A DNA stretch of 64,000 nt from Ceratotherium simum simum (GCF_000283155.1 NW_004454182.1:3632682-3696681), one strand, 5' to 3'; shown: positions 35,717-48,055, counted from the first letter of the stretch. The notes: generated by a model from the letters alone, not told the origin. Numbers and translations: made by a program.

Positions 35717-36241
35717 TGTTGTTGTTTTAATTTTTTGTTTATTGCAGTAACATTGGTTTATAACATTGTATACATTTCAGGTGTACATCATTATACTTCT
35801 ATTTCTGCATAGATTACATCATGTTCACCACCCAAATACTAATTACAAACCATCACCACACACATGTGCAGAATTATCCCTTTCGCCCTCCTCCCTCCCC
35901 CCTTCCCCTCTGGTAACCACCAATCCAATCTCTGTCTCTTTGTGTTTGTTTGTTGTTGTTATTATCTACTGCTTAATGAGGGAGATCATATGGGTATTTG
36001 AGCTTCTCCCTCTGACTTATTTCACTTTGCATAATACCCTCAATGTCCATCCATGTTGTCACAAATGGCTGGATTTCATCGTTCCTTGTGGCTGAGTAGT
36101 ATTCCATTGTGTATATATACGACATCTTCTTTATCCATTCGTCCCTTGATGGGCACTTAGGGTGCTTCCAAGTCTTGGCTATTGGGAATAACGCTGCAAT
36201 GAACACAGTGGTGCATATATCTTTATGCATTGCAGACTACT
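35717..36241 (-). mobile_element. 5'-truncated L1 insertion with 9-bp TSD
   Basis: Antisense L1 3' end. The minus strand encodes the ORF2 C-terminal tail (frame 36230-35973, with the [14 protein letters not shown] motif), then 3'UTR and an A-rich tail seen on the plus strand as T/GTT-rich sequence at 35717-35745. TSDs are identical: catatttgt at 35708-35716 and 36242-36250. Only about 525 bp was inserted, a typical 5'-truncated retrotransposition. The reading frame of the tail is well kept, suggesting a younger age than other L1 pieces here. Confidence 0.92.
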
Positions 36242-37856
36242 CATATTTGTATCTAAATATAACCTCACCACTTTTCTATCTAATTTTTTTTTCCATCAAA
36301 GGACATCATCCTTCACTAATGCCTCCTCCAGTGTGTATAATGCTCCTTTCTGTAAGTGACATTTTCCATCAATTTATACACATGAATTCTTTTCTTTACT
36401 GGACAGACTCCTCAAACTTCCACACCATTTCTCTTCCTGCCTTTACATCAGAATTCCTTGAAAGAATTGTGTAGACTCAATATCGTGGAATTCTCTATTT
36501 ACCAGTTCCCTCCAAAAAGGTTTTTACCCAGTTTCTATATACTCACCCAAAACTTGTATTGTTCTAGTTGTCAATTGCTAAAACTTGATGTTGCTAAAGT
36601 AAATGGTCAACTCACAGACGTCATCTTGTTTCAAAATAAGGACTGTGCATTTGATATCCCTGATGAATCCTGCCCCAAAGCTGGCTCACACTGCCTTGCA
36701 AGAGCTGATTGGGTGTATCTCCTCCCAGAGGCAAAACTTTCTTCTCCAAGACACAGCAGTCCCATGGTTTTCCTTTCATCTTGCTAATAGCTGCTTCTCA
36801 ATTTCTTTTGCTGCTTCCTACTCATCTCCCTGATTTTTATCTAGACTCGTGCAGGGCTGTCCTTGAAATTGTTTTCCTTTTGTATTCACTTCTTTGAGTG
36901 AACTCATCTAGCCTCATATCTTTAAATAATACCTACTTTATAATTATTTCCAAATGTATATCTAAACCTTCCCTGAACTACAAATTGTTATAGCTAACTG
37001 TCAATTCCACATCTGTATGTAGAGATTTACTAAGTAAAGCAAACTTAGCATGTCTAAAACTGACATTCTTGCTCTTTCCCACAAACTTTCTCCTTATTCA
37101 ATCTTCCTTGTCTCAGTAAATGTCAATTCCATCCTCTAGTTTTTCAGGCTCAAAACCCTTGGTGGCATCCACGATTTATAACCATTTCTAATCAACCTCA
37201 CCCTCAGACCCTTTTCTCAACCATCAGCCCCTCTCCTCTAGTTTATAGGCATTGTCTCCTGATTGCTTTCCCCACCTCTACCTCTGCCCATGCAGACTAT
37301 TTTCAGAAGACAAGCCACTGTATCCTTAGAAAACTTAAAACAGATGCTCTCATTTCTTTGCTCAAAACTTTCCAATGGTTTTCTGTCTCAGAGTAAATGC
37401 TGATGCATTCAAAGTGTCCTCGAAGGCCCTCTACTTCACCTTGAACCATTTACAATGTCCGTCAGGTAAGCTCTTACCTCTGGAATGTTGTATTTGCTGC
37501 TCCCTCTGCCTGAACACACTTTTCCGAATAGCTGCACGGCCTTCTCTTTCACAACCCATGACTCTTTGCTGTAAGTCAACTTAGGGGGGACTTCCTGGAA
37601 AAGAAAATTTAAATTTTCAATTACCTTCACCAAAACTGCTTATCTCTTTTTCCTAATATAGTTCTCCTTAGCACTTATCACCAAATAACTACACTATCTC
37701 ATATTTATTTATTATCTGTATTCTTCATTAAGATATAAGATCTATGAAAGCAGAGTTTGTGTTTTTTCCTGTTTTTCTCACACTATGTGCCAAATACTTA
37801 AAATACTATGAACCTATAGCAGATGCTCAATACATATTTGTTTAATAAAAGATTGC

Positions 37857-38769
37857 AAACCAGGTATGTGTCTGCATCTCTTTCAGTATTCCTGAATGTT
37901 ACAAGATTAATAAGAGTATTTCAAATATTATACGAAATATTGGAGTCTGGTATGCCCTAGCAGCACAAAGGACCTCTTGTGGTCATAATTTCTCATGTCT
38001 TTTAATTTAAACTTTTGTATAAAGTATCATTTGATCAAGAAACTAGCATTATGGAGAACTTGACAGAGGATATGAAGTTAATCTGTATGCTTTTAGAATT
38101 GAATTTATTGTGTAAATTAACAAAATTCTTTTAGTTAATATTAGAATAGATTTTTATTTGATGAATCCTTCTTTTTATATATATATATATATATATATAC
38201 ATATTTACAATCACTACCTAAACAACATTGAAACAGGATCTTTTCCTATTGCCATGGATTTGAGAGGAGGCCCACAGCCGAAAGCAATAGATGTCAAGAT
38301 TCAACCCCATTGTCAAAAAAGCTACAATGAGCCATCTATAGTCAAGGTCACACATCTTTGTAGGGCTTCCTAAGAGAGGTATCATTATCTTACTATATTG
38401 ACCAACCACCCATACCCTTCCCAAAGTTTAGTGTAGCTTTGATGCGAGACCTGCAAGAGAATTACGAATAAAGATTGATCATCCTTCCAAAAATGGAAGA
38501 CTTGTCTTCAGTTGCCTGTTGGTTGCCACTGGGCCACTGTTCCCACAGGCTGTCAAGTTATGGGTGACCCTTGAAGCATAGTAAAGCCTGGGATGAGGTT
38601 TCTCTGGAGAACCTAGACAGTTTTTCTGGAATTTTGAGACTTACTGTGTCTATTTCGGTTACATTGTTGTGTATCAAAGATCCCAAATGTATTAGCATCA
38701 AGAAAAATTTTCTCATGCTCAGAAAGCCTGAGGTTAAGAATTCAGACAGGACATAGCAATATGCCTGGT
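37857..38769. other. Unassigned AT-rich sequence
   Basis: No recognised transposon or gene. It contains a (TA)n microsatellite at 38176-38199. Overlapping short frames on both strands around 38558-38866 have no recognised domain. Confidence 0.4.
38176..38199 (+). repeat. (TA)n microsatellite
   Basis: Twelve TA dinucleotides, a likely polymorphic simple repeat. Confidence 0.92.
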
Positions 38770-39080
38770 CTCTGAGCCCTGACATCTGGGCATTTGCTGG
38801 GAGGACTGGAATTGCTGAAAGTGACTCAAATGGCTGGGGACTGGGATCAGTGGGGAGCCCCTTCATTCACATGTCTGACAACTGAGCTGGAATGGCTTGA
38901 AAGATGGACTTAAGATTGACAACCAGAGTGCCAACCCATGGCGTCTCCAAGTGACATGTCCTCACAGTATGGTGGTCTCAGAAGAGGTTGGGGCGAAGAT
39001 CACTGGCAGAATGAAGGGAGACATCTTTCTTTGAGAAAGTCTTTAGCCACAGGAAATGTGGAATGAACGTGTACATTGCC
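38770..39080 (-). mobile_element. Possible MLT1-type LTR remnant
   Basis: 'gtctccaagtgacatgtcct', 'cacagtatggtggtctcaga' and the preceding 'gaatggcttgaaagatggac' resemble, in degraded form, the antisense of MLT1-class LTRs. Boundaries and class are uncertain. Confidence 0.33.
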
Positions 39081-40147
39081 CCAACAATGATGTGCACATA
39101 ATATACCCAGAATGTGCTTCTTACATAAAGCCCACAGAACTAGAGAAGATTGATGTGACTACAGCAGCACCTCTCCATCAAGCATACTTGGCTGTTTTGG
39201 GCCGCCTCTCTTGACTCTCTGATCTCCCCCCATCCAATCTTTGAAAATTTATATATAGAACATCCAGAGAAAGAAGACACATATCTCGCCGTACAAACAA
39301 CAGTGGCTGCACTTCCAGCAGCAGGAGTCATAGCTCTATCTTGCATATTGCCTTGATTTGCACTTGAAATTGGAAGTTTTAACTGGAATTTACTGAACTG
39401 GACTTGTCCAAAAGGACCTGGAAAGTTGTCAGATGTATGAATTGTATTGTTAAGGAAAAAGAAAGGGGAATTTAACAAAGCATTGTAAAAAACGGAGGAT
39501 TAGGAGAAATGGAAACAATTTAGGTTTTCTCTCTTTTGAGTTGAAACTCCTCAAAAATCAATGGTTATATTTCTAGTATTATAAAGGAGATTGAGTACTA
39601 TTCTGAGCTTTAAGCTAGTTAGTTTACAAGTAATATGAAATATAATCTAATTTCTGGATTTCTACACATGGACCCATTTGCTGCTTCAGTAGTACTATAA
39701 ATACTATGTACAGGTACTATTTAATAATAATCTAAAAGAAGTGTCAAAATCCAAATGCCTGTAGGAAATAAGCAGATAATGTGTGAATTGGGTTTAGTGT
39801 AAAAATTATGGACTATGAAGAGTAAAATGTTAAAAAAACAAAACACGTTTGTAGGCCTTAATGAAGGGCAACTTCTTAGCATGTGCCAATGTAGGGAATA
39901 GAGAAGTTTATATGCAGTTATACCATTTAGAAGTCCTGGTACTTTTCTCAATTACTTAAAAACATATTTATATAGAATATACATATTACATTATATATAC
40001 ACACACACACATATACACATGTAAAAGCAGATATGAGAGAACTATGGTATAGAATTAATTGAGAGGACAAAAATAAAGAAAAAGAAGTGGAGAAAATTTA
40101 CTATGACACAGAACTAGTCAAAAAATGACTTTTAATTCTATTTTTAA
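39081..40147. other. Unassigned sequence
   Basis: No recognised transposon or gene. A minus frame of 112 codons (39478-39140) has no recognisable domain. A (CA)n tract occupies 39999-40012. Confidence 0.38.
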
Positions 40148-40334
40148 GGGCCAGCCCCGTGGCCTAGTGGTTAAGTTTTGTGCGCTCAGCTTAGGTGGCT
40201 TGGATTTGGTTCTTGGGTGCAGACCTACACCACTTGTTGGCAGCCATGTTGTGGCAATGACCCATGTACAAAATAGGGGAAGATTGGCACAGGTGTTAGC
40301 TCTGGTGAATCTTCCTCAACAACAACAACAATAA
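40148..40334 (+). mobile_element. ERE SINE, short form
   Basis: Sense ERE: head 'gggccagccccgtgg' at 40148, 'cctagtggttaagttt', 'ctacaccacttgttggcagc', 'ggtgttagctctggtgaatc' and a CAA-repeat tail (about 40316-40330). It is the shorter subfamily, similar to the 11226 copy. No clear TSD. Confidence 0.88.
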
Positions 40335-40639
40335 AATCCATTTAAATTATATGACCTACTAATAAGTGAATAAATGAGTATGCTATTCATTTTATGATTT
40401 GAAAAACAGCTTTTTTTTTAAAGAAAAACTTAATATTGGAGCCAGATTTGCCTTCAAATTTGACACAAAATCCTTATATTGCAAAAGTATTTGTCTTTTG
40501 TTATTCATTTATGGTTACTGTATAATGTATAGTTATACAACTGACAGTTCTACATATATTTTGCTCATAAAATAACCTTGGATTTTCATGACTAAGGGAA
40601 ATGAAGAAAAATAAATAACATATTGATACTAGGGACACG
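40335..40639. other. Unassigned AT-rich sequence
   Basis: No recognised feature. Confidence 0.4.
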
Positions 40640-40840
40640 TTAAGTAATTTGTATTAACTTTCTTATTTAATCCACGCTACCACCCTATGAGGTTATATAT
40701 TATTATTACCATTTTATGGAGTAATATCCTTTGATGCAGAAAGTTTATGAAGGTTTTCCAAAGTCACATAGACAGTAAACGGCAAAGCAGGGATATAAAA
40801 CCTACTTGTCTTACTCTTAATCGCATTCTCTCTATCTAAA
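40640..40840 (-). mobile_element. MIR SINE
   Basis: Antisense MIR: 'ttatttaatccacgctacca', 'ccctatgaggttata', 'attaccattttatgga', 'ttccaaagtcacatagacag' and 'ggcaaagcagggatata'. The MIR core is well preserved. Confidence 0.8.
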
Positions 40841-41110
40841 GGGAACATTATGTACTTTAGTTTGCTTTTAGAAAAAAAATATTTATATTTCTTAATTTGG
40901 AGTTAAAAAACTCTTTAAAAACATATTTAGTGCACAATGGATTATAAAACCATATTTTGAAAAAAAGAGTGAACTCATTCAAATGAATTGAGCTTATATG
41001 TGTACTCTATAAATGCACAATTTTATTGATAGAGAGCTATATTAGTCATTTTATTTTGCCATTTTAAGTTTTCGAATTTGGAGATTCTACAGTTTATCAA
41101 TCATTGTCCA

Positions 41111-41535
41111 GGTAGAAACAGTTGGCACATACAAAGGATAATTGGAGAAAGTTTAATTAATGGAGTATTTACAAAGTTGGGGCGGCATTGAAGAACTAAA
41201 CAGGGATAGTGAAGAACTTAACCAGGGACAGTGAAGAAGCCAGCAACTAGAAATGGAGGAAGTCTTCATCACCCCTGAGGAGCAATAAGGAAGAACTTGA
41301 TAGAAGTCAGACAGAACTAACTGCAGCCTTGGAAAATGGCCTCCAGACAGGTGTTCTTTTCTAGAGGAATACAGCCCCTGCCCAACAAAGGCAGGGATGA
41401 AACAGAGGAAATAAGAACCCCTGTTTCTCTGCCCTTAATCTCTGACCTCTATTGCCTCCATCAGCCAAACCCAATGTCTTCCTCAGCTCAAGGCACAGCA
41501 CACTCATAAGAAATGCAGATTTCTTTTCCTATTCA
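41111..41535. mobile_element. Probable interspersed repeat, family unnamed
   Basis: 'aaaggataattggagaaagt', 'ggagtatttacaaagttggg', 'aatggcctccagacaggtgt', 'agcccctgcccaacaaaggc' and 'aagaacccctgtttctctgc' form a run I associate with a dispersed mammalian repeat but cannot name. It contains a small internal duplication ('cagggatagtgaagaactta' / 'cagggacagtgaagaagcca', 41201-41243). It stands out from the AT-rich flanks by composition. Confidence 0.45.
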
Positions 41536-43120
41536 ATCAAAGAACCACCTCGGTCTTTCTTAATTTATTTTTTTTCACCATGACAAAGCACTTCTAGTTT
41601 TGTAATAAGTAAAGTGTTAAGGATTTAATATACATAATTTGTACTTCATTGTTACTATTTCAATCTTGAAAGTAAAATTTTCATTACATTCTAAGGGATA
41701 AAATCTCTAATTTTCAAAAATGAACAAGTTTTACCGATAAATCTTTGGCTTTTTAAAAACTGCATTAAAGGATTGTTTAAACTGAGTACTTATGTTCACA
41801 TCCAGTAGATACAAACTCAATTATATATATTTTTGATGATTTAAAGGAAAAGTTCCTCAAGAACTATATTTTACCTGATATAGTTGAAAATCCAATAGAA
41901 TAATCATTTGTCTTGATGATTATGATGATAGAATTTTCCAGAGATTTGTAGGGGGAAAATATCTTTCATTCTTAAACATTTACAGCTAAAAATTAAAAAT
42001 GCCTTAAAACTAATACTTCACATTATTTTTTCTTCTAATACTCAAGTCAAAATATGGAAATAAATGTATTTAAGATATATTTCTAGACATTTGAAAATCA
42101 GATAAATTTACCTTACCAATTGCTATAGTATAATTTGTAAACTATAAGATAAATATTTTTGGCTCCAAAATGCTAATGAAAGTATTTTAAGTCAATTTAA
42201 ATAACATATCTTAAAACTAACTAGAGAAAGAATACAGAAACATTTCATACTTCTTATAAAACATAGTTGTTTTATTTTCAATACAATTGTGAAATTCTTT
42301 CTCATTTCAATTACCTGGAAGATACTATTGTGATATGGATGGATGTTAATGTGAAGCCATTTTCTGTCTCTCCAGTTAGATGTCCAGGGCTGTTAAAATA
42401 CAGATATATGTTTGAAAACCGCTCTCAAACAAGAATAATGGTGCTGAACTATGCAGTACTATCGTTAGCAATCTCTTCTGTGCACTTGTGAATAAATGCC
42501 CAGGAAATCTTAGCAACACCCTCCATGTATATAAACACAGACTCAATTTCAACATGATTTTTTTAAAAATGTCAAAATTTTGGAAGTTTCTTGAAGAAAC
42601 AGAGGAAGAAATCATTTTTGTGTTGTTTTTTTCCAAAGCTTCCTTAGAGAAAATAGACTACCCAGCATCTTGAAACACTTATAAGGCAATAGTCAGATCT
42701 TTTTTCTTTTTAACATCTCTATTTTACTGCTATTTTACTCAATTCTTTCCTTTCCTAAAAGCTGATTGCTTTCTGGGCATTAAAACCCTCCCTGATTTCA
42801 AAGAAACTGATAAAAAGGAATAGAAAAAAATGTCTTGAGATTACATTTGTTATAACTTAATGTTAAAGTTATCCTAGAAGCTTATATGTGTTGACTAGAA
42901 ACAACACTGAAAAATGATGACAATAATATTAACATGCTCTTGGATTTTGATAAAGGGAAAATGAATGGTGTTTTAGGTTTATCCAAAATATACTGGTTTA
43001 CATGTGCTGCAAAACACATTTTAAAATATCTTTTGGAATGTTCTAATAAAATACTGGAAATACAAAATAGAAGAGGGCACATAATTTTCTTATTTTTCAG
43101 AATATAAAGAAAAAAAATCT
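41536..43120. other. Repeat-poor AT-rich interval
   Basis: No transposon, exon or RNA gene recognised. Short frames at 42267-42673 (plus) and 42636-42376 (minus) are unsupported. Confidence 0.4.
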
Positions 43121-43344
43121 GGGGCCGGCCTGGTGGCATAGCTGTTAGGTGCGCGCGCTCCACTTCGGTGACCTGGGATTCACAGGTTCGGATCCCAGGC
43201 GTGCACCGACGCACTGCTTGTCAAGCCATGTTGTGGTGGCGTCCCATACAAAGTAGAGAAAGATGGGCACGGGTGTTAGTGCAGGGCCAGTCTTCCTCAG
43301 CAAAAAAGAGGAGGATTGGCATCGGATGTTAGCTCAGGGCTAAT
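43121..43344 (+). mobile_element. ERE SINE without A tail
   Basis: Sense ERE with a near-consensus head 'ggggccggcctggtggcata', B box 'ggttcggatcccagg' (about 43183-43197), 'gacgcactgcttgtcaagcc', 'gcgtcccatacaaagtagag', 'tcttcctcagcaaaaaagag' and 'gatgttagctcagggctaat'. It stops at about 43344 without a poly(A) tail, and no TSD was found, so the 3' end may have been lost by deletion. Confidence 0.92.
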
Positions 43345-45875
43345 CAAAATGCAAAGTGAAAGTAAAGGTTAACAATACAAGTTGTGCTGAGGTGGAGTGA
43401 GAAGTATTTTGAATTTAGAATTTGTTTTATATGAAGAATCGTTGGAAAAATACTCAGAAAGTTAAGTTTCCCAAGACAATATCAATATGCTTTTCTATAA
43501 GATTATCAGGGTTATGAGGAGACCTGAAAAATGCTCACTTCACATTTAAGGTTACTAAGTTTTTGTCTAAGGTTACCTTGTTTTTATCTAGTTGTTCAGA
43601 TGGTTATTTAGCAGCTTTCCAGAAAACACTTTTTAAAAAAGAAAATAACTCTTTTTTTATTTACTTGACACCTGATAAACAATTTAACTGAAATTTTGAC
43701 TGATTTGTTTAGCTTTTAACTAAACTGATTAAGTCTATTGGGTTATGTATCAACCCAGTAAATGACTACATGAAGAAATGGGTATCTTCTGTATCAGTGA
43801 CTATACAATTTAAACAAACTAGTTATGCAATTTAATTTTATTTCAATGGAAAATAAGTAAAATAGAATTTTTTTTGTAATTTAGGCAAAAAAAATAAATA
43901 AAAACAAGTCCTGTGGTCTGTCATCACTTTGATTCAGCATATTTAATAGCTTTAGGATTGATTTTGCTTACGTCTAGCTTCTCTAACATGTAAGTAATTA
44001 AAAGCTACCTGTCAATATTAAGTTAATGTATAATTCCTATACTTTGAATATGAGTATGACATAATTTGAAATTGTACCCAATACAGTATTTTTCAAGTGT
44101 AAATTAACTTATTAAAACAGTTTTATATATTCCCATTTTTTTCAAAAAGCAATTATAAGAACAGAAGAAAGGTGGATTGATTATATTACACTAATGACAG
44201 AATTTAGTCTCCTAGCTGACTCTTCACATTTTTCAAAATACGAGTGGCACAATCATATAATAACAAGAAAAACAACTCATAGATTATGTTTCTTTGGAAA
44301 GAAAACTTTGAAATGAATATCACTTCAATTCTGGGAGCATTTTCAGCTCAACCTTAAAAATATATGTAAAATATTGAGGTTATATAGTCTTAAATGGGAG
44401 GAAATATGATACATATGTTAAACATCATATAAATATCTTTTTTACTATATTGCCTTATTTTCAGTTCCTCTCTTCATTTTCCATATGCATTCCACTTGGG
44501 TCAGGAAAAATGATATAATACGAATAGGAGATGCATACAAAAGAAAAAGAAATTGTGCTTGCATTTCTGAATACAGAAGGAGAAGTGAAATTAAAAGCGT
44601 CCTTATTGAAAAATAAAAATACTTTCTATTTCTACTAAGAAGTATCTCCTACCATTGGATCCCTAAGTGTTCTGTTCACCCTAATAAACACTCACACTAC
44701 CCTAGAAATATAGAATTGGAATATAATTACCACTCACCAGATACAGAGAATCCATGTTCCTACATTTTGACATAGGCAAGATCAATTCTATTAAAATTAT
44801 GTGGGAATAAAATAAGAGGAAATTTCTTCAGTCAACCTATTTAAGACCCTTATGATACGGAGATATCTAAAGTTTTACACTGATTTTTTTTTACTTGATA
44901 TATTCATATTGTTACCTTACTCTTCCGTTTAATTTTGTTGATAAAGATGCAGTGAAATGAAGGTAATTAATGAAAAAACAAATACAATCATTTCAGTTGT
45001 CCATATTTGCAATTTTGAACATTACTCCTAAAGCATCCCAGTTTCCTTTCAATCCCTGGCTGGCAGCTAACTGCATCATTTATTTTGTGTACACTGAACA
45101 AAAGAGAAAAAAACGTTAGTACAATTTTCATATCACTGTAAACAATGGTGACATTTTCTTAAAAACTATTTAGGTTTTATGTAAACAAAATAGGAGAGCG
45201 TTTTTTTGTTTTTTCTCTTAATCACGGACTATAAATTTAACAAGACTAAAACATTTTTTTTGTGTGAAACCTAATACTTAGAATTAGTAGACCTTTTATT
45301 GGATGCCTTGGGAGGCAAAACTTATTTCTTTCTAGAAAAGGAGCTGCTCCAGGGCTTCAAAGTTGGGGAAACCTGCTTGGTGGCCCCACGTTAGGGAAGG
45401 GACATCAAGATCCCACAGGGAACCAATCCGACCATGAGGAGCAGGGAGAGTCTAGGCTGGAGACACCGTGAGTATTAACATGAGGCTCAAGTCTGTAGGA
45501 CTAGTACATTGATCTCAGGGAGTACTCTGTTCACAGAAGCCCTGGATAACAATCCATCAGACTACATCAGAACAGTTTTGAATTTATGTAGCAGCATCAA
45601 AACAAAGATCACCTGTAAAGAGGTTAGATTTTTCGTTTTGCTCTCTTCCTAGAACGCGGAAGAACTGAACTCTTGAGACTGAATAACGTAACAATTTTTG
45701 GACAAATAGGAAGAAGTGAAAGGAGATATTAGTATTTATGTTGTTAAGAGTCAGTGGTGCTTAAGTGTTTACTTAGAAAAGTAAATAAGATATACCTCTA
45801 TTTGAATCCTGTGTTCATGAAACTCTCTATATGTATTTAGTCTATTATACAAGGTATCTTGTCACATTTGGCCCT
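43345..45875. other. Long repeat-poor AT-rich interval
   Basis: About 2.5 kb with no recognised transposon or gene. The part 45300-45560 is more GC-rich ('gctgctccagggcttcaaag', 'ggagagtctaggctggagac') but unidentified. It is a candidate region for conservation analysis. Confidence 0.4.
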
Positions 45876-45945
45876 GATTTAATTCAGCAAATGTTTATTA
45901 AACATTTATTATGTATCAGGCATTTTAAAATGCTGCCTAATCTAT
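45876..45945 (-). mobile_element. L2 LINE 3' tip
   Basis: 'ttcagcaaatgtttattaaa' followed by 'catttattatgtatcagg' is the antisense of the L2 3' terminus. Confidence 0.6.
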
Positions 45946-46799
45946 AATAGATTTCATCAATCATTTTTCATTGACAATCCTACTAATATGTTCAAGGTTA
46001 AGCTAATTCATTTCTGAAATGAAATATTCAAATATTTTTTAAGGTCACAATGATATTAAATATATTGGCGATTTCCATTCTCTGTGTTATACACACTTTA
46101 AAATATCCACTCAGGGCTATGCTCCATTTTTATTGTCTTAATAGGGACGTTAGTTTATCCAATACGGTTTCACCCATCGTAACAAATGCTTCTTGTATCC
46201 TTATAGAAGACACAGTGATTGTGCCCACATGACATCAAATCGTTTGGATAAAAATTCCAATTATCCAGATGTTGAGTTTAAATAATACCAAACATCTGGT
46301 GTTGCCAAATACCAGATTCTGCAAAGCTTTAATTTGAGAGAATGGAGCCTTAAATGTCAGACCCAAATTATTTCTTAGCCTAAAATTAACACACAGGAAT
46401 TTGTGATACATTATGAAGAAGTTATTTCAAGAAGTGGGCTAATGCAAAAATGCAAAACCTGATACTTCACAACCACACCCAAAATCCCTTTGCTTATTGC
46501 ACAAGCACAGGGATTTTCACTTAAACATTCTGCCTTTAAATTTTCTTGTCATTTATTTGACCTATAGTCTTATCCATCTGTTCATCTTCTCAGTGTTAAT
46601 AACTGTCCAATTCTCAAATTACAGAATATCATTAAGTTAGAATGGTCAAGACCTCAAAGTTTGCAAATTAATGATATGTCTGTGGTTTACATATCTAAAA
46701 CATGAAGAGCACAAAGATTTAAGTCGTAAAGGCATTTTAAACATAAGATTTGCAGTGTACTATGGGAAATAACATTAAAAATTTTTTTAAGTTTAAATA
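45946..46799. other. Unassigned AT-rich sequence
   Basis: No recognised feature. Confidence 0.4.
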
Positions 46800-47600
46800 C
46801 TTTGGAGAACCAACTATTTGATATAAATATATCTGTCACAAATTTGATACACCATCTACCTACAATTGCTTTTTGTTTGGTGTAAAGATCAGAGTTTAAT
46901 TTTTTCCCATAGTCTACTTAGCACCACTTATTGCAAAGACCATTTTTTCTGCTGCTAGACACAGCAACCTTTCTTATAAAGCCAATGTTAGATTTAATTG
47001 TGCCTGTTCTGGATTCTTATTTGATCCTACTGGGTATTTGTCTACCTTTGTGCTATTATCATACTATCTTAATTACTTTACTTTTTAATAAGCCCAACTG
47101 CATAACAAGAGGAAAATAGTGGCAGTGACCATCCTGGAAGGTAGGAACACATTATCACTGATATTGTTTAGAATTGCCAGTGCATGTTAATAATAAAAAG
47201 CAACCAACATTTGGTCACTTTTTTACTGGTTTTAAAATCTATATAGACAATTTATCCCATTATTGCCTGAACCTGGAGTGAACTGCTGTCATCATTCTCC
47301 TTCCCCTCAACCCAATTGATTGTCTCTAAGTAATTATTTTGTCTTCCAGAGCATGTCCTCCAGAAATTCTTCTTCAGGGATATCTTGTCTAAATTTGGTA
47401 ATTTTTAATTCCATGTAAATTTTATAATTAATTAAAAATAAAATAAACAAAAGCTACAACCACAGCAAATCTACTGTAATTTTTCACTGGGATTGCAAGG
47501 AATTTATAGAACATTTTGGAATTAATTGACAACTTTATATTATTAAATAATTCTAATCATGTACATAAACAATTTTGATGGTACATGTAAATATGAAAAA
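46800..47600 (-). mobile_element. Old L1 LINE fragment (antisense)
   Basis: 'gcaccacttattgcaaagac', 'tgtctacctttgtgctatta' followed by 'tcatactatcttaattac', and then 'ttttcactgggattgcaagg' with 'aattgacaacttta' match successive parts of antisense L1M ORF2. The stretch 47110-47440 between them is poorly matched. It is followed within about 40 bp by L1 sequence in the opposite direction. Confidence 0.62.
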
Positions 47601-47720
47601 AAAATCAGTAAAACACTAAGAAAAACATGGAATGTTACCCTTATGACTTTGATGTAAGATGATCTTTTTAACAAAACACAAAAGCAAAAATCACAAAGGG
47701 AATAATTGATAAACTGAACT

Positions 47721-48055
47721 GTGAATTAGTTTTCTACTGCTGCATAACAAATCGACACAATCTTCGTGGCTTCGAACAACACTCCTTTATTAGCTCATAG
47801 TTTTGTAGACCAGAAGTCCGGTTAGGGCGTGCCTGAGTTCTCTGTGTAGGCTTTCGCAAGGTTAAAAACAAGTCAGGAGGCCTGAGTTCTCCTCCGGAGC
47901 TTACCAGCCATTTCTGAGGTTATATGGTTGCGGCAGATTTCAGTTCATTGTGGATTTCGGACTGAGGTCTCGTTTGCTCTCAGCTGCTAGCCCAGGTGAT
48001 TATTTGCACCAAGAGGCAGAAATTTTGGAGCCATCTTAGAATTCTGCCTACCACA
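47721..48055 (-). mobile_element. MLT1-type LTR nested in L1
   Basis: On the minus strand it begins TGTGGTAGGCAGAATTCTAA, the start of several MLT1-class LTRs. It ends (plus strand left side) with the reverse of the 'gttgttcgaagccacgaag' / 'ttgttatgcagcagtagaaa' polyadenylation-region text. L1 ORF2 sequence is interrupted on both sides, with similar gaact / gacta flanks that may be a decayed 5-bp TSD. Confidence 0.75.

Larger units (their letters stand above)
34141..37856 (+). mobile_element. Long L2 LINE, interrupted by MLT2 LTR and L1
   Basis: A sense L2 about 2.8 kb long after removing the insertion at 35385-36250. The 5' part (from about 34140) is assigned mainly by its pyrimidine-rich ORF2 style. 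Firm matches are 'ctttactctctgatgaccta' with 'aaaatggaagccgtctgaaa' (about 35300-35348), 'aattccttgaaagaattgtg' (36451-36470), 'gttgctaaagtaaatggtca' followed by a decayed FDTVD-type reverse-transcriptase motif (36590-36660), 'gtgaactcatctagcctcat' (36897-36916), 'tagcatgtctaaaactgaca' (37046-37065), 'gctccctctgcctgaacaca' (37499-37518) and a 3' end at about 37856 ('gcagatgctcaatacatatt'). All frames are broken. Confidence 0.75.

Noticed and set aside
35973..36230. 85-codon minus-strand frame
   Set aside because: Surviving C-terminal tail of L1 ORF2 in a 5'-truncated insertion, not a host gene.
36109..36474. 121-codon plus-strand ORF
   Set aside because: Antisense to L1 ORF2 in its first half and then runs into L2; no independent support.
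39140..39478. 112-codon minus-strand ORF
   Set aside because: No recognisable similarity; no supporting gene structure.
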